Assembly: GCA_964006375.1 (NCBI GenBank)
Contig: OZ023267.1
Location: forward strand, 29,324,739 to 29,388,738
Source: Tillus elongatus
Taxonomy: Eukaryota > Arthropoda > Insecta > Coleoptera > Cleridae
DNA: 64,000 nt
Reading direction: 5' to 3'
In this document: one piece after another, positions 11,217 through 20,365 of the stretch
Layout: every line of letters starts with the position of its first letter
How positions within the stretch are numbered: the first letter of the stretch is position 1
Made by a program: the position numbers and the translations under genes
The notes under the pieces: model-generated
What the model was told of the DNA's origin: nothing
The model's database searches: none
Seen by the model: the letters and a program-made list of their open reading frames with translations, nothing else

Positions 11217-11316
11217 ACTTGCTCCAGTTAGCTTACGCGCTGGCTACGTCCTTCACCTACAAAAACGAAACCCAACAGTAAAGCCAGAGAAGTAGTCTCC
11301 AAGTCTGTATGTAGTA

Positions 11317-11803
11317 TGGACAAGTTTCACCAAGTAAGGGCAACAACAATTAACCATACACTTAATTTACCATGAAAATGACCACTTTCCTTGACTTTAT
11401 CCAACATTTCCCCTCTCATCGTTTCGGAGATAGCAATATAAACTCTTTCTAACACCGGAGCTCTTTACATTAAATTGGACGTGTGACTGCAGTAGCTTTT
11501 TTTGTATGTTTACTGGCAACCTATTAATATTATAAAATTAAATTTAAATCGTGTAGTTTTGTAGGGGGCAGATTTTAAGTACTATATTTTCGCATACCTC
11601 TTCAAAATCGAGTCAGTTGGAAACATCTAAATATGTTTATTTTCGCCAATAAATCGTCATTACATACAACATAACATATTTGTAAAATAATCAAAGTTGC
11701 CTATTGCCTTGTAATTCGATACAATATAAAACAACTTAAGAAAAATATGTAATGTAAAGACTATCTATTTTTATTATTTATAATTTTTCTCCTTTTCTTT
11801 CAG
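11317..11803 (+). other. intron A-B, final part
   Basis: AT-rich intron sequence ending in a pyrimidine tract (TTTTTCTCCTTTTCTTTCAG) that forms the acceptor of exon B. I see no other features. Confidence 0.6.
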
Positions 11804-12027
11804 AGTAGCAACGGTACAAAATGTGTTTTTGACTGCGAAGGTCCGATAAAGCCAACAGAAAACATATCTCCAACCCCTGCCTACACGATAGGCAACGAAC
11901 CCACGGAGGACTTTGACGCCGATCCACAATTTTGGCTTCTAACAGTATTAAAGAGTGATGGAAATGATCCTGTGATAACTGATCTCAAAAATAGTTTAGC
12001 CAAACTTTACAAAACTGCCTTTCATAG
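11804..12027 (+). CDS. KIAA1549-like membrane protein, exon B
   Basis: The acceptor TTTCTTTCAG and the donor GTAAGT bound a 224-bp exon that starts in phase 0 and ends with two bases of a split Arg codon completed by exon C. It encodes an ectodomain segment with two cysteines close together (CVFDC), a Pro/Thr-rich linker and an acidic EDFDADPQFWLLTVLKS motif. The last part plausibly starts the membrane-proximal SEA-like fold of the KIAA1549 family (Pfam PF12877), with VITDLKNSLAKLYKTAF as an amphipathic helix. The family match is from memory of its layout, not from a search. Confidence 0.72.
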
Positions 12028-12079
12028 GTAAGTTTTAACATCGCTTAGGAAAAAAACTTCGTGGAGTTAGGCTATTTTA

Positions 12080-12520
12080 GAACAATTGTTGAAATTGGAC
12101 AAGATAATTGAACAGGTTTCCAAAGAATATTTAACTTTAACAAACCTTTGTATAAAACAAAATATCTTTCAATTTAATAATGTTTTTTTTTACAAATTAA
12201 GGCACGGCAATGGGCAACCATCTCTCTCCATTTATTGCGGACTTTTCATGAGTAGATTTAAAATGGATTTAGAGAATTAAAGTGAGTACCTATTTTCCTA
12301 GAATATGGTTTCGTTATGTGGATGATATTTTCGCAGTGTTTAACACAAACATGAGCAAAGTAAATACTTTTATTGAAAGAGCGTACAGTCAATTTGATTC
12401 AATAAGATTCACTCTTGAATTAAAAGCTAACAATAAATTACGTTTTCTAGATGTACTAATTATTAAACATAATAATCTCTTGAATTCGATGTCTACAAGG
12501 AGGAAACCGTTTTTTTTTTT
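12080..12520 (+). pseudogene. second Penelope-like RT fragment
   Basis: The translated pieces contain NLCIKQNIFQFNN, KLRHGNGQPSLS (a damaged GNPLSP-type RT motif) and FMSRFKMDLEN, then, after a stop at 12278-12280, FPRIWFRYVDDIFAVFN with the catalytic YVDD. The final LRFLDVLI is also typical of Penelope RTs. It differs from the 9.4-11.1 kb copy and runs on the + strand. A LINE inserted within its codons near 12510-12520 cuts it off. Confidence 0.82.
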
Positions 12521-12842
12521 CAACAACACACCACGAGGCCTTACAGTCTAAATACTATCGTACCGTGGGTGTCGACAAGGAGGAAAGAGGCAACTTGTTA
12601 ATTTTGGACTTGAAGGTTTGGAGGTTCGGAGGAGAAGGAAAAACATGTGTCGGCAAGGAATTCCACAGCTTGGAAGTCCTCGGGACAAAAGAGCGGGCAT
12701 AACAAGATGTTCTATGTCTAGTGACCTGGACAGTAAAAGGATGCATTCGCTCTGTTCCCCTGGTAGATCTGTTGGGGGCAGCAGGTGAAGGAACTATGGA
12801 AGAACGCTCCTCTGAGCAGTGCCCGTGCATATATCTATAAGG

Positions 12843-12876
<34 letters not shown>

Positions 12877-13868
12877 TCACCAACGGCACGTCGGTGGGCA
12901 AAGAATGGCAGTCTTTGGGTGAGGATAGGGTCCTCGATAAGACGTATAGCTCTCGTCTGAATGGAGTCCAGGATAGCGAGTGTAGAAGCGGCAGCAGCAC
13001 CCCAGATGTGGGAGCAGTATTCGAGGTTTGGTCTTATTTGTGAAGTATCTAACGTATAGAGATTAGCTAGTGAAAAGTATTTGCGAGCCCGGAAGAGGAA
13101 ATTTCTTAGCAGCCGCTTCTGCAATTGATGTGACATGTTAGTGCCAATTGAGATTTCGATCCACAGAAATGCCAACAAGTGAAAAGGACTCATTACTTTG
13201 AATAACTTGGTTGTTTATTGTGATGGGTCTAGGTCTGGTGTATATCTTATGAGAAAGAAAGCAAGCCTGTTATTTGGTGGGGTTGAATTGTACATGATTT
13301 CTACTTCCCCAGTCTAATATTTTTTGGAGATCCACGGAGATAGAACCCTCTATGAGTCTGCGATGCTCATGTAATTGGGCTAAAGAGACAGGCTTAGAAT
13401 ATTGTATATTTGAGTGGAGGGTGCTGTCGTCCGCGTAACTGTGAACTGGGTTGGATGTGCTAGAGAGGAGGTCTTTGATGTGGAGAAGAAACGAAGTAGG
13501 GGCTAAAGCTGAACCTTGAGGAACTCCTGCATTAATTGGATACAGGAATGGCCATCCACGACAACAGAAATGCTCCGGTTGGAGAGGAAATTTACTGTCC
13601 ACGTACAGAGTTTTTGGTGGTAGGCTATAGGCCGGTAGTTTATTAAGCAGCGTTGCGTGCCAGACCTAGTCGAATGCTTTGGATGTGACTAGAGCGACAA
13701 TCTGGGATTCACCTTGTAGTTCCATAGACTTGTTCCAAGAATGGTTGACAAAGGAAAGGAAGTCTGCAGTTGATCTGCGCTGACGGAATCCATACTGCAT
13801 GTCGTGGATTAGACTGTGTTTTTAAAGTTCTGTGCGCATTTTTTGAGAACAATTGCTGGGATCTCGAA
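12521..13868 (-). mobile_element. 5'-truncated, internally deleted LINE (same family as 62.0-63.6 kb)
   Basis: On the - strand the 3' end is the T-run near 12510-12520 (a poly-A on that strand). Upstream lie the RT C-terminal motifs RKYFSLANLYTL, IRPNLEYCSHIWG, TRAIRLIEDP and PRTSKLWNSLP. Further 5' are YADDSTLHSNIQYS (the catalytic YADD) and the GVPQGSALAPT motif. Near 13830 the sequence jumps from the equivalent of 62325 to that of 62107, an internal deletion relative to the other copy. Stops and a (GA)n expansion disable it. It sits inside the Penelope fragment, so it is younger than that insertion. Confidence 0.85.
12842..12876. repeat. (GA)n/(G)n microsatellite in the LINE
   Basis: A GA run followed by about ten G residues interrupts the LINE coding sequence. 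The related copy at 63260 has only CTCTCTCT, so the repeat expanded after insertion. Confidence 0.9.
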
Positions 13869-14930
13869 TATAAAAAAAACTGGCAAAATTAGGCGCCTAT
13901 AAGATTATTGAAATCTCTAAAGCCATAAACAGCAAAAATAGTTTACTGTTCGCACTGACTCTTTGATATAAAAAGTATTCCGAAACTCGGTAGGTACAGT
14001 TATAACGGGTTTTTAAAAAGGACAATTAAAATATAACTGCAGAAAGTTTGCCTGCAATTCCTTGCTCTTTATGTTATAACCTCTGTTAGTGTAAATGCAG
14101 GCTGTCCGGAAATGGTGAGCAGGACGTTCAGGAGGTTATGATACTCAAAAAAACAGTGCCGCAAATTCATATAGCATTTTTTTGAAAACTCAAACTGCAT
14201 ACAACGAAATAATCTGCTCTGGAATTCTTAACTGACTCTTATCTTAAATTTCTTATCTTGTCTTTTATCTAAAACGTACTTGGTATCATTAATCGTTCCT
14301 CATTAACTACCAAGTTTTACAGTGTGAAAGGTGAAATTTAACAGTTCTGTTTTATTTTGTGGTGCATTGTGTTGAAGGCACGGTCTCCTAGTAAATTAAT
14401 CGTAATTTTGTTCCGATAATTTCAATTAATTTTTGGTCTAATAATGCGATACTTAACTGAAACTCTGCGAATAGAAATATTAATGATGATTGGGTATGGT
14501 GATATGTGTAGAACACAGGCACATTATTTCGTTGTGTGCAAGTTAATGGAGAACATTTTGAACATTTATTATAAGAAAGGGATGTTTTTATTAAGTTTAT
14601 TTTCGAAATTTGAATTTCAGGGTAAACTGTTTAGTTTTAGTATTACGGTATAAAATTTCACCATGTATTGAAAACTGTAATATTAGACCATACATATGGG
14701 GTATCTCCGCATTCAGAAAAATGTCATCCTTCGAATTGTGATGATAAAATGTAGGGTTGCTATTTTTTTTTTAATGGATAAAGTGGTGGGGGTGAAATGG
14801 TGGGAGTTTTTTTTAAACTATGATTATAAGATAATGTTCGACAAATTAAACTCCACGTGTCTCAGCGTTTTCCACAAAAACTATTTTTTGCTGAACAATG
14901 AATATTATTCCATAAGTATGTTTCACACTG
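13869..14930 (+). other. intron B-C, unique sequence
   Basis: AT-rich sequence with no recognised gene or repeat. A 69-codon and a 107-codon open frame (14444 and 14696) show no domain; the second simply runs into the TA array. Confidence 0.55.
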
Positions 14931-14949
14931 TATATATATATATATATAT

Positions 14950-15017
<68 letters not shown>
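14931..15017. repeat. (TA)n microsatellite 3
   Basis: A TA array with one GG interruption at 14951-14952, followed directly by an M3 module. Confidence 0.95.
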
Positions 15018-15020
<3 letters not shown>

Positions 15021-15150
15021 TATATAAAAATTTCAACGGACCTTGGTTTTGGGTTCTAGGGACCCAAATACGCGCTCATCTGAAGAAATTTTTCCAAAAG
15101 CTTTTCTCGTTACCTTTCTATTAGCGAATTTTTCTTAATGAAAATTCGCT
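15018..15150 (+). repeat. M3 repeat copy
   Basis: A divergent copy (GTTCTAGGGACCCAAATACG, GCGCTCATCTGAAGAAATTT) ends in the hairpin TTAGCGAATTTTTCTTAATG with its complementary arm. Confidence 0.75.
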
Positions 15151-15293
15151 AAAAATACGATCAAACGTCAAATAGGAGTACTGCTCTAAAAGACCAATTT
15201 CTGTGACCACTCAAAAAACCTGGATTCTGCCAATAAAAACTTATAAATCCCGAAACCTTTGCATTGAGACACAATTAATTAATTTTGTTTCAG

Positions 15294-15538
15294 ACACCAA
15301 GAGCAACACCTAGGTATAATGGATAGACATAAGAGAGCAACTGAAGAACCGGTTCATGTTCATATTCACAGTGTCGAAAAAATCCATGACAACGGAAATG
15401 AAAATCTTCAAGTTGTGTATCATGTGTCGGTAGCTGGAAGACCGGTGCCTGCTTATACAGCAGCAGAAGACATGACCTTGGTCTCTGACGAAGAAGTTCA
15501 AAAAGAAATTGGAGTTCCATTTGTCATTAAAGCTGAAC
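15294..15538 (+). CDS. KIAA1549-like membrane protein, exon C
   Basis: The acceptor TTTTGTTTCAG precedes 15294 and the donor GTAAGA follows 15538. The first base completes the Arg codon left open by exon B, and the exon ends with one base of a Pro codon. It encodes DRHKRATEEP, a furin-like R-H-K-R cleavage site. A beta-rich segment follows (VHVHIHSVEKI, LQVVYHVSVAGRPVPA, TAAEDM, DEEVQKEIGVP) that would fit the SEA-like region just before the membrane. The site suggests processing in the secretory pathway, which is inference. No residues are disrupted. Confidence 0.75.
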
Positions 15539-15657
15539 GTAAGAAACGTCACAAATTTAACAAAAGTTTGATAATTATAAGAAATTAGTGAACATGTGAT
15601 GAGCACTGATAAGTACAATTTGGAGAATTGTGACAATTCATCACAATACAGATTTTA

Positions 15658-15704
15658 GACCTGACGATCGTTTCGCTAACAAAGTTAGCGTGATCAGAGA
15701 GGTC
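15658..15704 (-). ncRNA. hammerhead-ribozyme-like hairpin in F1 copy 1
   Basis: On the - strand the order is GACCT, CTGATCA, a stem CGCTAAC/GTTAGCG with a TTT loop, AAAC, the palindrome ACGATCGT, C, then AGGTC. This follows the hammerhead layout CUGANGA - stem II - GAAA - stem III - H, with stem I formed by GACCT/AGGTC. The G8 position is C here. Stem II is offset by one base, so G12 would be drawn into the stem. Activity is doubtful; the family resemblance is the point. Confidence 0.35.
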
Positions 15705-15721
15705 AATAAACTAAGGAAAGT

Positions 15722-15990
15722 AAGTAAACTAGTTGGAATCAGCCCAGCACATCCTGTGCGAGTGTTAAGCTCTGGACCGCAAAAGACAACTGATCTACGG
15801 TCAGTCTAGACCGGAAACAGAGCATTATAAAACTTCACCCTACCAATCGATGTGCAGACTAGTTCAAGGCACAGTGATTTTGGAATGGGTGGAGTAAAAA
15901 GACTAAGGAAATGCACAATAAGCCAAAGGTTACAGTACTATCGGGGCGGCAAGGCCGCGGACGAGCCCTGGGGGAAAAAGTAAACTAGTT
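15722..15990 (+). mobile_element. short retroposon (SINE-like), with 13-bp target duplication
   Basis: An insertion at 15735-15977 is flanked by identical AAGTAAACTAGTT at 15722-15734 and 15978-15990. It ends in GAGCCCTGGGGG plus a short A run. The uninterrupted F1 palindrome at 36.7 kb shows the empty-site layout. Its last ~50 bases, including GGGGCGGCAAGGCCGCGGAC, recur with a poly-A at 56.1 kb. No convincing tRNA promoter is visible, so it may be an unusual SINE or a severely truncated LINE tail. Confidence 0.8.
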
Positions 15991-16224
15991 CTAGTTTTTA
16001 TTCGCTGAGTTTATTCATCCCTATGATGCCGCTAAGTCTATTAGCAAAACGATTGTCAGGTCTAAGAACTGTATTGTGATGAATTGGGTTCTCTAAATTG
16101 TACTTAATATATAAGAAAATAAAGTAACTTAATTGACAGCTGACACACCAATATATTTGCGTTGTACTTGAAGGGCACAGATAATTCGTATTAAACAGGT
16201 AGTATTAACAAGTGCACTTTAAAT

Positions 16225-16371
16225 AACCCAATTCATCACACACGTTTTTCAGACCTGGAAATCGTTTCACTAACAAGGACACATCAGAGAAGGGAGAATA
16301 TTTCTTTATCCTCTGATGACACTAACCGTGTTGATGAAACGATCGTCTGGTCTTAAAAGTGTGGCGTAATG
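16225..16371. repeat. F1 palindromic repeat, copy 2, left portion
   Basis: The arm CCCAATTCATCACACACG ... CAGACCTGGAAATCGTTTC and its complement CTGATGACACTAACC ... GATCGTCTGGTC form a palindrome. It is cut at AACTGG by the KilA-N element; the rest of this copy resumes at 18072. Confidence 0.8.
16309..16352 (+). ncRNA. hammerhead-ribozyme-like hairpin in F1 copy 2
   Basis: This copy keeps CTGATGA at 16313-16319, a stem II of ACTAAC/GTTGAT with one mismatch, GAAA at 16336-16339, then ACGATCGTC and TGGTC. It has the best-preserved core in the window. An extra unpaired C follows CTGATGA. Confidence 0.35.
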
Positions 16372-16639
16372 AACTGGAGTAGATAGTCCGCCACCCTGGC
16401 TGACCCACTCTACTTTTCAAGATGGCGTCTGCACATGCGCGTGACATCTGTCATCTGTCAGAGTTCAGCTGTAAGATGTCAGATGACGTCACCTGTTCCA
16501 AACCTGTCAGCTGTCATCTGTCAGCAGACGTCACATGTCCGAAGATGGCTGGAGTCAGCTGTCATCTTTCAGCTAACGTCACATGTCTCAAGATGGTCGC
16601 TGTCACTATCTGTCAGTGGATGTCGGGAGTCAGCTGTCA

Positions 16640-17221
16640 GCTGTCAGCTGACGTCATGCGGTTGTCCCTGTATTTCCGATTAAATACCCTTAGGTAAAAA
16701 TCAAAAATAATTTGGTTGCACTTTTCATAGCAACGATTGGATATCCAACAAGCCAAATTTAATATCAAATCTTTGCAGACATATGTACCAGATATCAAGT
16801 TGTTTTCAGCTTGTCTTCCACCAAAGTCCACCAAGTAGGTAGCAGTTGTTGGTGTTAATTGAGATGTTGCTTCCGCCACATCTAGGGGGCCAGTATTCCG
16901 GTCCCCTAAAGGTCACTCTAAATGTAACTCTAGTTTGGTGTCGTAATAAGCAATTAACTCTTTAGTTTTCTTATTGTCCAACCAATGTCTGAATATTTTC
17001 TCACCACTCTTGCACAATTTTGTTGCATTGAAATAACCAGTATTCTTATCGATAATTACTTGAATGTCTCCAAATAGACCATACCAGAAGTTGTCTTTAA
17101 CTTGCTGATAAGACACATTACTTAATGTAGCCATTTTTGAAACAAATAGAGCAAACTGAAGCACGTCCTCTCTCTGTGACAGCCCAATTGTGAATAAACT
17201 TAAGAGTGTGTGTGTGTGCAC
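16640..17221 (-). pseudogene. KilA-N domain protein, frameshifted
   Basis: The first frame (17221 to 16913, 102 codons from ATG) contains VSYQQVKDNFWYGLFGD and GYFNATKLCKSGEKIFRHW, the diagnostic first half of a KilA-N DNA-binding domain. The second half (GGRQAENNLISGTYVCKDL, then LACWISNRCYEKC) follows in another frame from 16879. A stop and about 34 bp of out-of-frame sequence separate the two, so the gene is broken. KilA-N domains are typical of large DNA viruses, phages and some Maverick-like elements, where they are thought to bind nucleic acid. Its position between inverted arms suggests cargo of the element. An insect cellular origin is unlikely. Confidence 0.75.
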
Positions 17222-17439
17222 CCCAATTTATACATGTTAACACCACTTCTGTTTTTTATAAACTGTAAGACTTGACTAATAAACCACATATGTTTAGTTT
17301 ATTTGTATTAGCAAACACGTTTGCGACACATGTGAGAACCAACACGTGATAAACTCATAACAAATAAGCATGTGTGTAGACTTAACTTATAACATTCAGC
17401 ATATACAACACGTGATAAGAGTGTTACCTGGTAACCAAC

Positions 17440-17705
17440 ACAAACACGTGGTGAGCTTAACCTAAGAACACAGTCTGCTAGAGGGAATCGGGAGTCCTAT
17501 ACGTCACAGAGCCAACACGTGGTGTTGGTGAGAGTGTCGCCTGGCACCCAAAAAACAAACACGTGGTGAGCTTAACCTAAGAACACAGTCGGCTAGCGGA
17601 CAGCCGGCATAACCTAACAAACAACACATGTGTTGGCTTAACCTAACATTCTCGCATAGCGGGCAGCCGGCATAACCTAACAAACACGTGTGTAAGTCCC
17701 TCACG
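17440..17705. repeat. CACGTG / CTTAACCTAA minisatellite inside the KilA-N element
   Basis: Roughly 57-120-bp degenerate units contain ACACGTGGTGAGCTTAACCT, GCTAGCGGACAGCCGGCATA and AACCTAACAAACAC. CACGTG E-box palindromes recur from about 17340 to 17700. Confidence 0.75.
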
Positions 17706-18071
17706 GTTGCAAGCGGGAACTTGGAACCTGACAGCAGCAAATATCTTGGAACACGTGAACTGACAGGTTACCCACTACCAGATGACAGATTGCTACAGCG
17801 GCCACCTTGGAACATTTGACTTCGGCTGACAGCTCACTCCCGCCATTCACTGACAGATAGTGACAGCGACCATCTTGCAGCATGTGACGTTAGCTGACAG
17901 ATGACAGATGACTCCAACCATCTTGGAACATGTGACATCTGCTGACAGATGACAGCTGACAGGCTTGGAACATCTGACATCTGAACTCTGACAGGTGACA
18001 GATGTCACGCGCATGTGCAGACGCCATCTTGGGAAGTGGAGGGGGTCATCCAGGGTGGCGAACTATCTACT

Positions 18072-18150
18072 AACTGGGTTCTCCAAAGTGTACTTATCAG
18101 TACTCACTACAGGTTACATTCTTTACTTGGTAAGCAGGTAGTAACTCAAC
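18072..18150. repeat. F1 palindromic repeat, copy 2, right portion
   Basis: AACTGGGTTCTCCAAAGTGT followed by ACTTATCAGTACTCACTACA continues the F1 copy interrupted by the KilA-N element. Confidence 0.8.
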
Positions 18151-18420
18151 TATCAGAGAATTAAGTATAAGTAAAATATTAGTATCTACTTCTTTGTCTA
18201 AGAAGTAAGAATATTTGATATCTGAAGTATCAAAAATTATGTAACTAAAAAAGCATCTTGCAAAATATGCATAGGACGGCAAGGATGATTTTTTTTTAAA
18301 CGTTGACACCCTGTATCTTAAAAACCAGACTCTTCAGGACACATATTTATATGAACTTTTTTACTTGAATTTGGTTCAGGAGAGCGCTCTTGAAATTACG
18401 CCCTATCATTAAGTAACACC

Positions 18421-18421
<1 letters not shown>
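18151..18421. other. intron C-D sequence with ACACCCTGTAT ends
   Basis: GACACCCTGTATCTTAAAAA at 18305 and AACACCCTGTATATAT at 18415 resemble ends of a small repeat found widely in insects. I see no coding sequence. Confidence 0.45.

Positions 18422-18502
<81 letters not shown>
18422..18502. repeat. (TA)n microsatellite 4
   Basis: A pure TA array of about 80 bp in intron C-D. The following 18503-18921 is ordinary AT-rich intron up to the exon D acceptor. Confidence 0.95.
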
Positions 18503-18505
<3 letters not shown>

Positions 18506-18921
18506 GTATTGAAATATGAGCAAATAAAAACAGAATTAATAATGTATATTTGCACAATCAGAAAAGATAGCGAATTATAAAAAAACTAATATGCAGGATG
18601 TTCTACTTGGAAAAAGATATATGTTTAACTTATATCTCAAAAACACGATGCTCAATTGTTTTTCTGAATGGTGGGTTAAACTAAAAAGCAAATTTCATAC
18701 AATTTTCTATTTACGATTTTTTCTCTTAACCGGAAAATACAAAGGTAAAAGGGGTAAACTGTTATGAAGACCATCCTGTACATTTATTTACTAATAATTA
18801 AAAACTTTGCATGCCGATAAAAATAGTCATTTAACAACAAAAAACTTTCGGCTTAATTTTTTTATATAAAAACTGTACTTGCCCTAAAACTAGAAGTTAT
18901 AAAATATCACTACTGTTACAG

Positions 18922-19288
18922 CGTATCTCAAAGAATCAGCACCGGCTGAAAGCTTATCGAGGGCTCAGAATACATGGGTTGTGATTGGAGTAACGATCGT
19001 AAGTCTTCTAGTTCTGCTTCTTGTGATAGCCTTTTTGATTCTGGGTTGCACGAAACGTAAAATACCAGCTGTACCCAGTCAGGCGGCTGGAATCGACAAC
19101 AGACGACAAGTTTTTGAAAGAGGCGTATCTCACGATAACAAAGCTTTTGAAAATGATGACCAAAGCACTGCAAGAAGGAATCAATCACCGACATACATTA
19201 ACTTCAGGAATCAACCCTCAAATCAAACTATTAGAAGTAATGTTGGGACTAACAGACCTCACAGTGCCATAAGTTCAAGTTCATCCAG
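18922..19288 (+). CDS. KIAA1549-like membrane protein, exon D (transmembrane)
   Basis: The acceptor ACTGTTACAG and the donor GTAATT bound a 367-bp exon that completes the Pro codon of exon C and ends with two bases of a Ser codon. After a short extracellular stretch (YLKESAPAESLSRAQNT) comes a single membrane segment of about 24 residues, beginning WVVIGVTIVSLLVLLL and ending AFLILG. A basic stop-transfer CTKRK follows. The rest is a polar cytoplasmic region with Asn/Gln/Ser-rich sequence (YINFRNQPSNQTI). The order of ectodomain, membrane segment and long polar tail is the main evidence for the KIAA1549-like call. Confidence 0.8.
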
Positions 19289-19487
19289 GTAATTTGTTGT
19301 TTTTTATTGTTATTTTGAGGCTGATAGTCGACAGACGCAGCACAGCGTTGATCTGGTGTGGCATAATTCACGTAAGAATTGATATATTGGGTATTTTTTT
19401 ATTATTATGTTAAAATGTGCTGTGTCCGCAAGTTGACAGCATACCCGTGTCGAGCATAGCTCAACCCAAGTGATAATATAAAAAGCC

Positions 19488-19798
19488 TGGACGCAGCAAG
19501 TGCGTTATGGTAGTGCATTTTCATAAAAATGTTTTTAATAGCAAATATGTGTGTGTTTTTTTTAAGAAAGCAGGCATCAAATTTGGTTACCAGTATAACC
19601 TATATAGTAAAAACAATGTGCCATGTTTCATCAAAATAACTGTATTGTTTGAAAATGTACGAAAATTTCCGAAAGTAAACAAAGTGTTCCCGAAAAAACT
19701 TGTTTCTTGGTCAACCTTATAGATTAGTAGCAAATTGAGCTATTCAAACGTGAAGCATTTAATCAAAATTCGCTACCATAACGCACTAGCTGCGTCCC
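19488..19798 (+). mobile_element. M1 MITE, copy 1
   Basis: About 310 bp with inverted ends: GGACGCAGCAAGTGCGTTAT at the left and CATAACGCACTAGCTGCGTC at the right. The interior contains GTTACCAGTATAACCTATAT. Other full or partial copies are at 21441, 23643, 24042, 24630, 55909 and 59037. Confidence 0.85.
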
Positions 19799-20365
19799 GA
19801 ATTTCTTTTCTTACAAACATTCATTATATTTCGATGGAAAATGCAAAAATGCAGTAACATAAGGTGTGTTCGACTAAAAAAAAAAAAATTTGTATCACTA
19901 ACGACTTATGGGCCAGCCTGTGATTGTAGAAATAATTTTTTAAGATGTAGCTCAAGACACCCTATAATTAATGTATTGTTTTCCATACCTTGTATAATAA
20001 CAGATATATTGGGCTTTATTGATTTTTCACGAAAATTCGACAAAAATTATGTACCATGAAACGATAAACTATATAGCTAAGACTACTGCCAAGCATCAGA
20101 GAAATGGTCTATTTGAAATGAATTATCTGGAAATATTTTAGTAAAATGAAGGACAAACTAAGACTTCAGGGTTTGCAAAACATTCTGCTTGAAACATTAT
20201 CTTTCCGCAGCACGTATTAGTTTCAGGTTCTTTGCCTAAATGTTGCCTATTTTGATGTTTTAAATCGCGAATTTGACGTTTTGAGGAAAACCCCAATTTA
20301 TTTTTCTTTAAATGCATATAACTTTTTTACCTTTTAACCTACAGAGCTAAATTTTGGTACGTAAT
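19799..20365. repeat. fragments of the M4/M5 composite repeat
   Basis: The ACGACTTATGG region near 19901 matches the complement of sequence at 22540 and 23530. The segment 20210-20350 (TTTTAAATCGCGAATTTGAC, TTTGAGGAAAACCCCAATTT) matches the complement of 23140-23210 and 55390-55480. Confidence 0.65.

Larger units (their letters stand above)
8890..11316 (-). mobile_element. Penelope-like element bounded by inverted ~100-bp repeats
   Basis: Arms at 8890-8990 and 11217-11316 are nearly perfect reverse complements. The left arm contains TACAGACTTGGAGACTACTT and the right arm contains its complement. Between them lies a Penelope-type reverse transcriptase/GIY-YIG gene on the - strand and a short inverted copy of part of that gene. 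Inverted or direct pseudo-LTRs are known for Penelope-like elements. The insertion is in intron A-B of the KIAA1549-like gene. Confidence 0.8.
15583..16130. repeat. F1 palindromic repeat, copy 1 (with retroposon inside)
   Basis: The left arm (ATGTGATGAGCACTGATAAG ... TACAATTTGGAGAA ... GACGATCGTTTCGCTAAC) and the right arm (AAAACGATTGTCAGGTC ... GAATTGGGTTCTCTAAATTG) are reverse complements. They are interrupted by the short retroposon at 15735-15977. The same palindrome recurs at 36.67-36.91 kb and at 16.2-16.4/18.1 kb, with a fragment at 43.89 kb. Confidence 0.85.
16372..18077 (-). mobile_element. Maverick/Polinton-like short element carrying a KilA-N gene
   Basis: The 1694-bp element 16378-18071 starts AGTAGATAGT and ends with the complement ACTATCTACT. 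It is flanked by the 6-bp duplication AACTGG (16372-16377, 18072-18077). AG...CT termini and 6-bp duplications are the signature of Maverick/Polinton integration. The long inverted arms begin with CGCCACCCTGG and AAGATGGCGTCTGCACATGC and continue as dense TGACAG/CTGTCA motifs to about 16660 and from about 17750. The interior holds a broken KilA-N reading frame and a block of AACCTAACAAACACGTG-type repeats. It interrupts an F1 palindrome inside intron C-D. Confidence 0.8.

Noticed and set aside
17339..17700. CACGTG motifs as a regulated E-box cluster
   Set aside because: They are part of a minisatellite within a mobile element, so clustering follows from repetition and not from a promoter.
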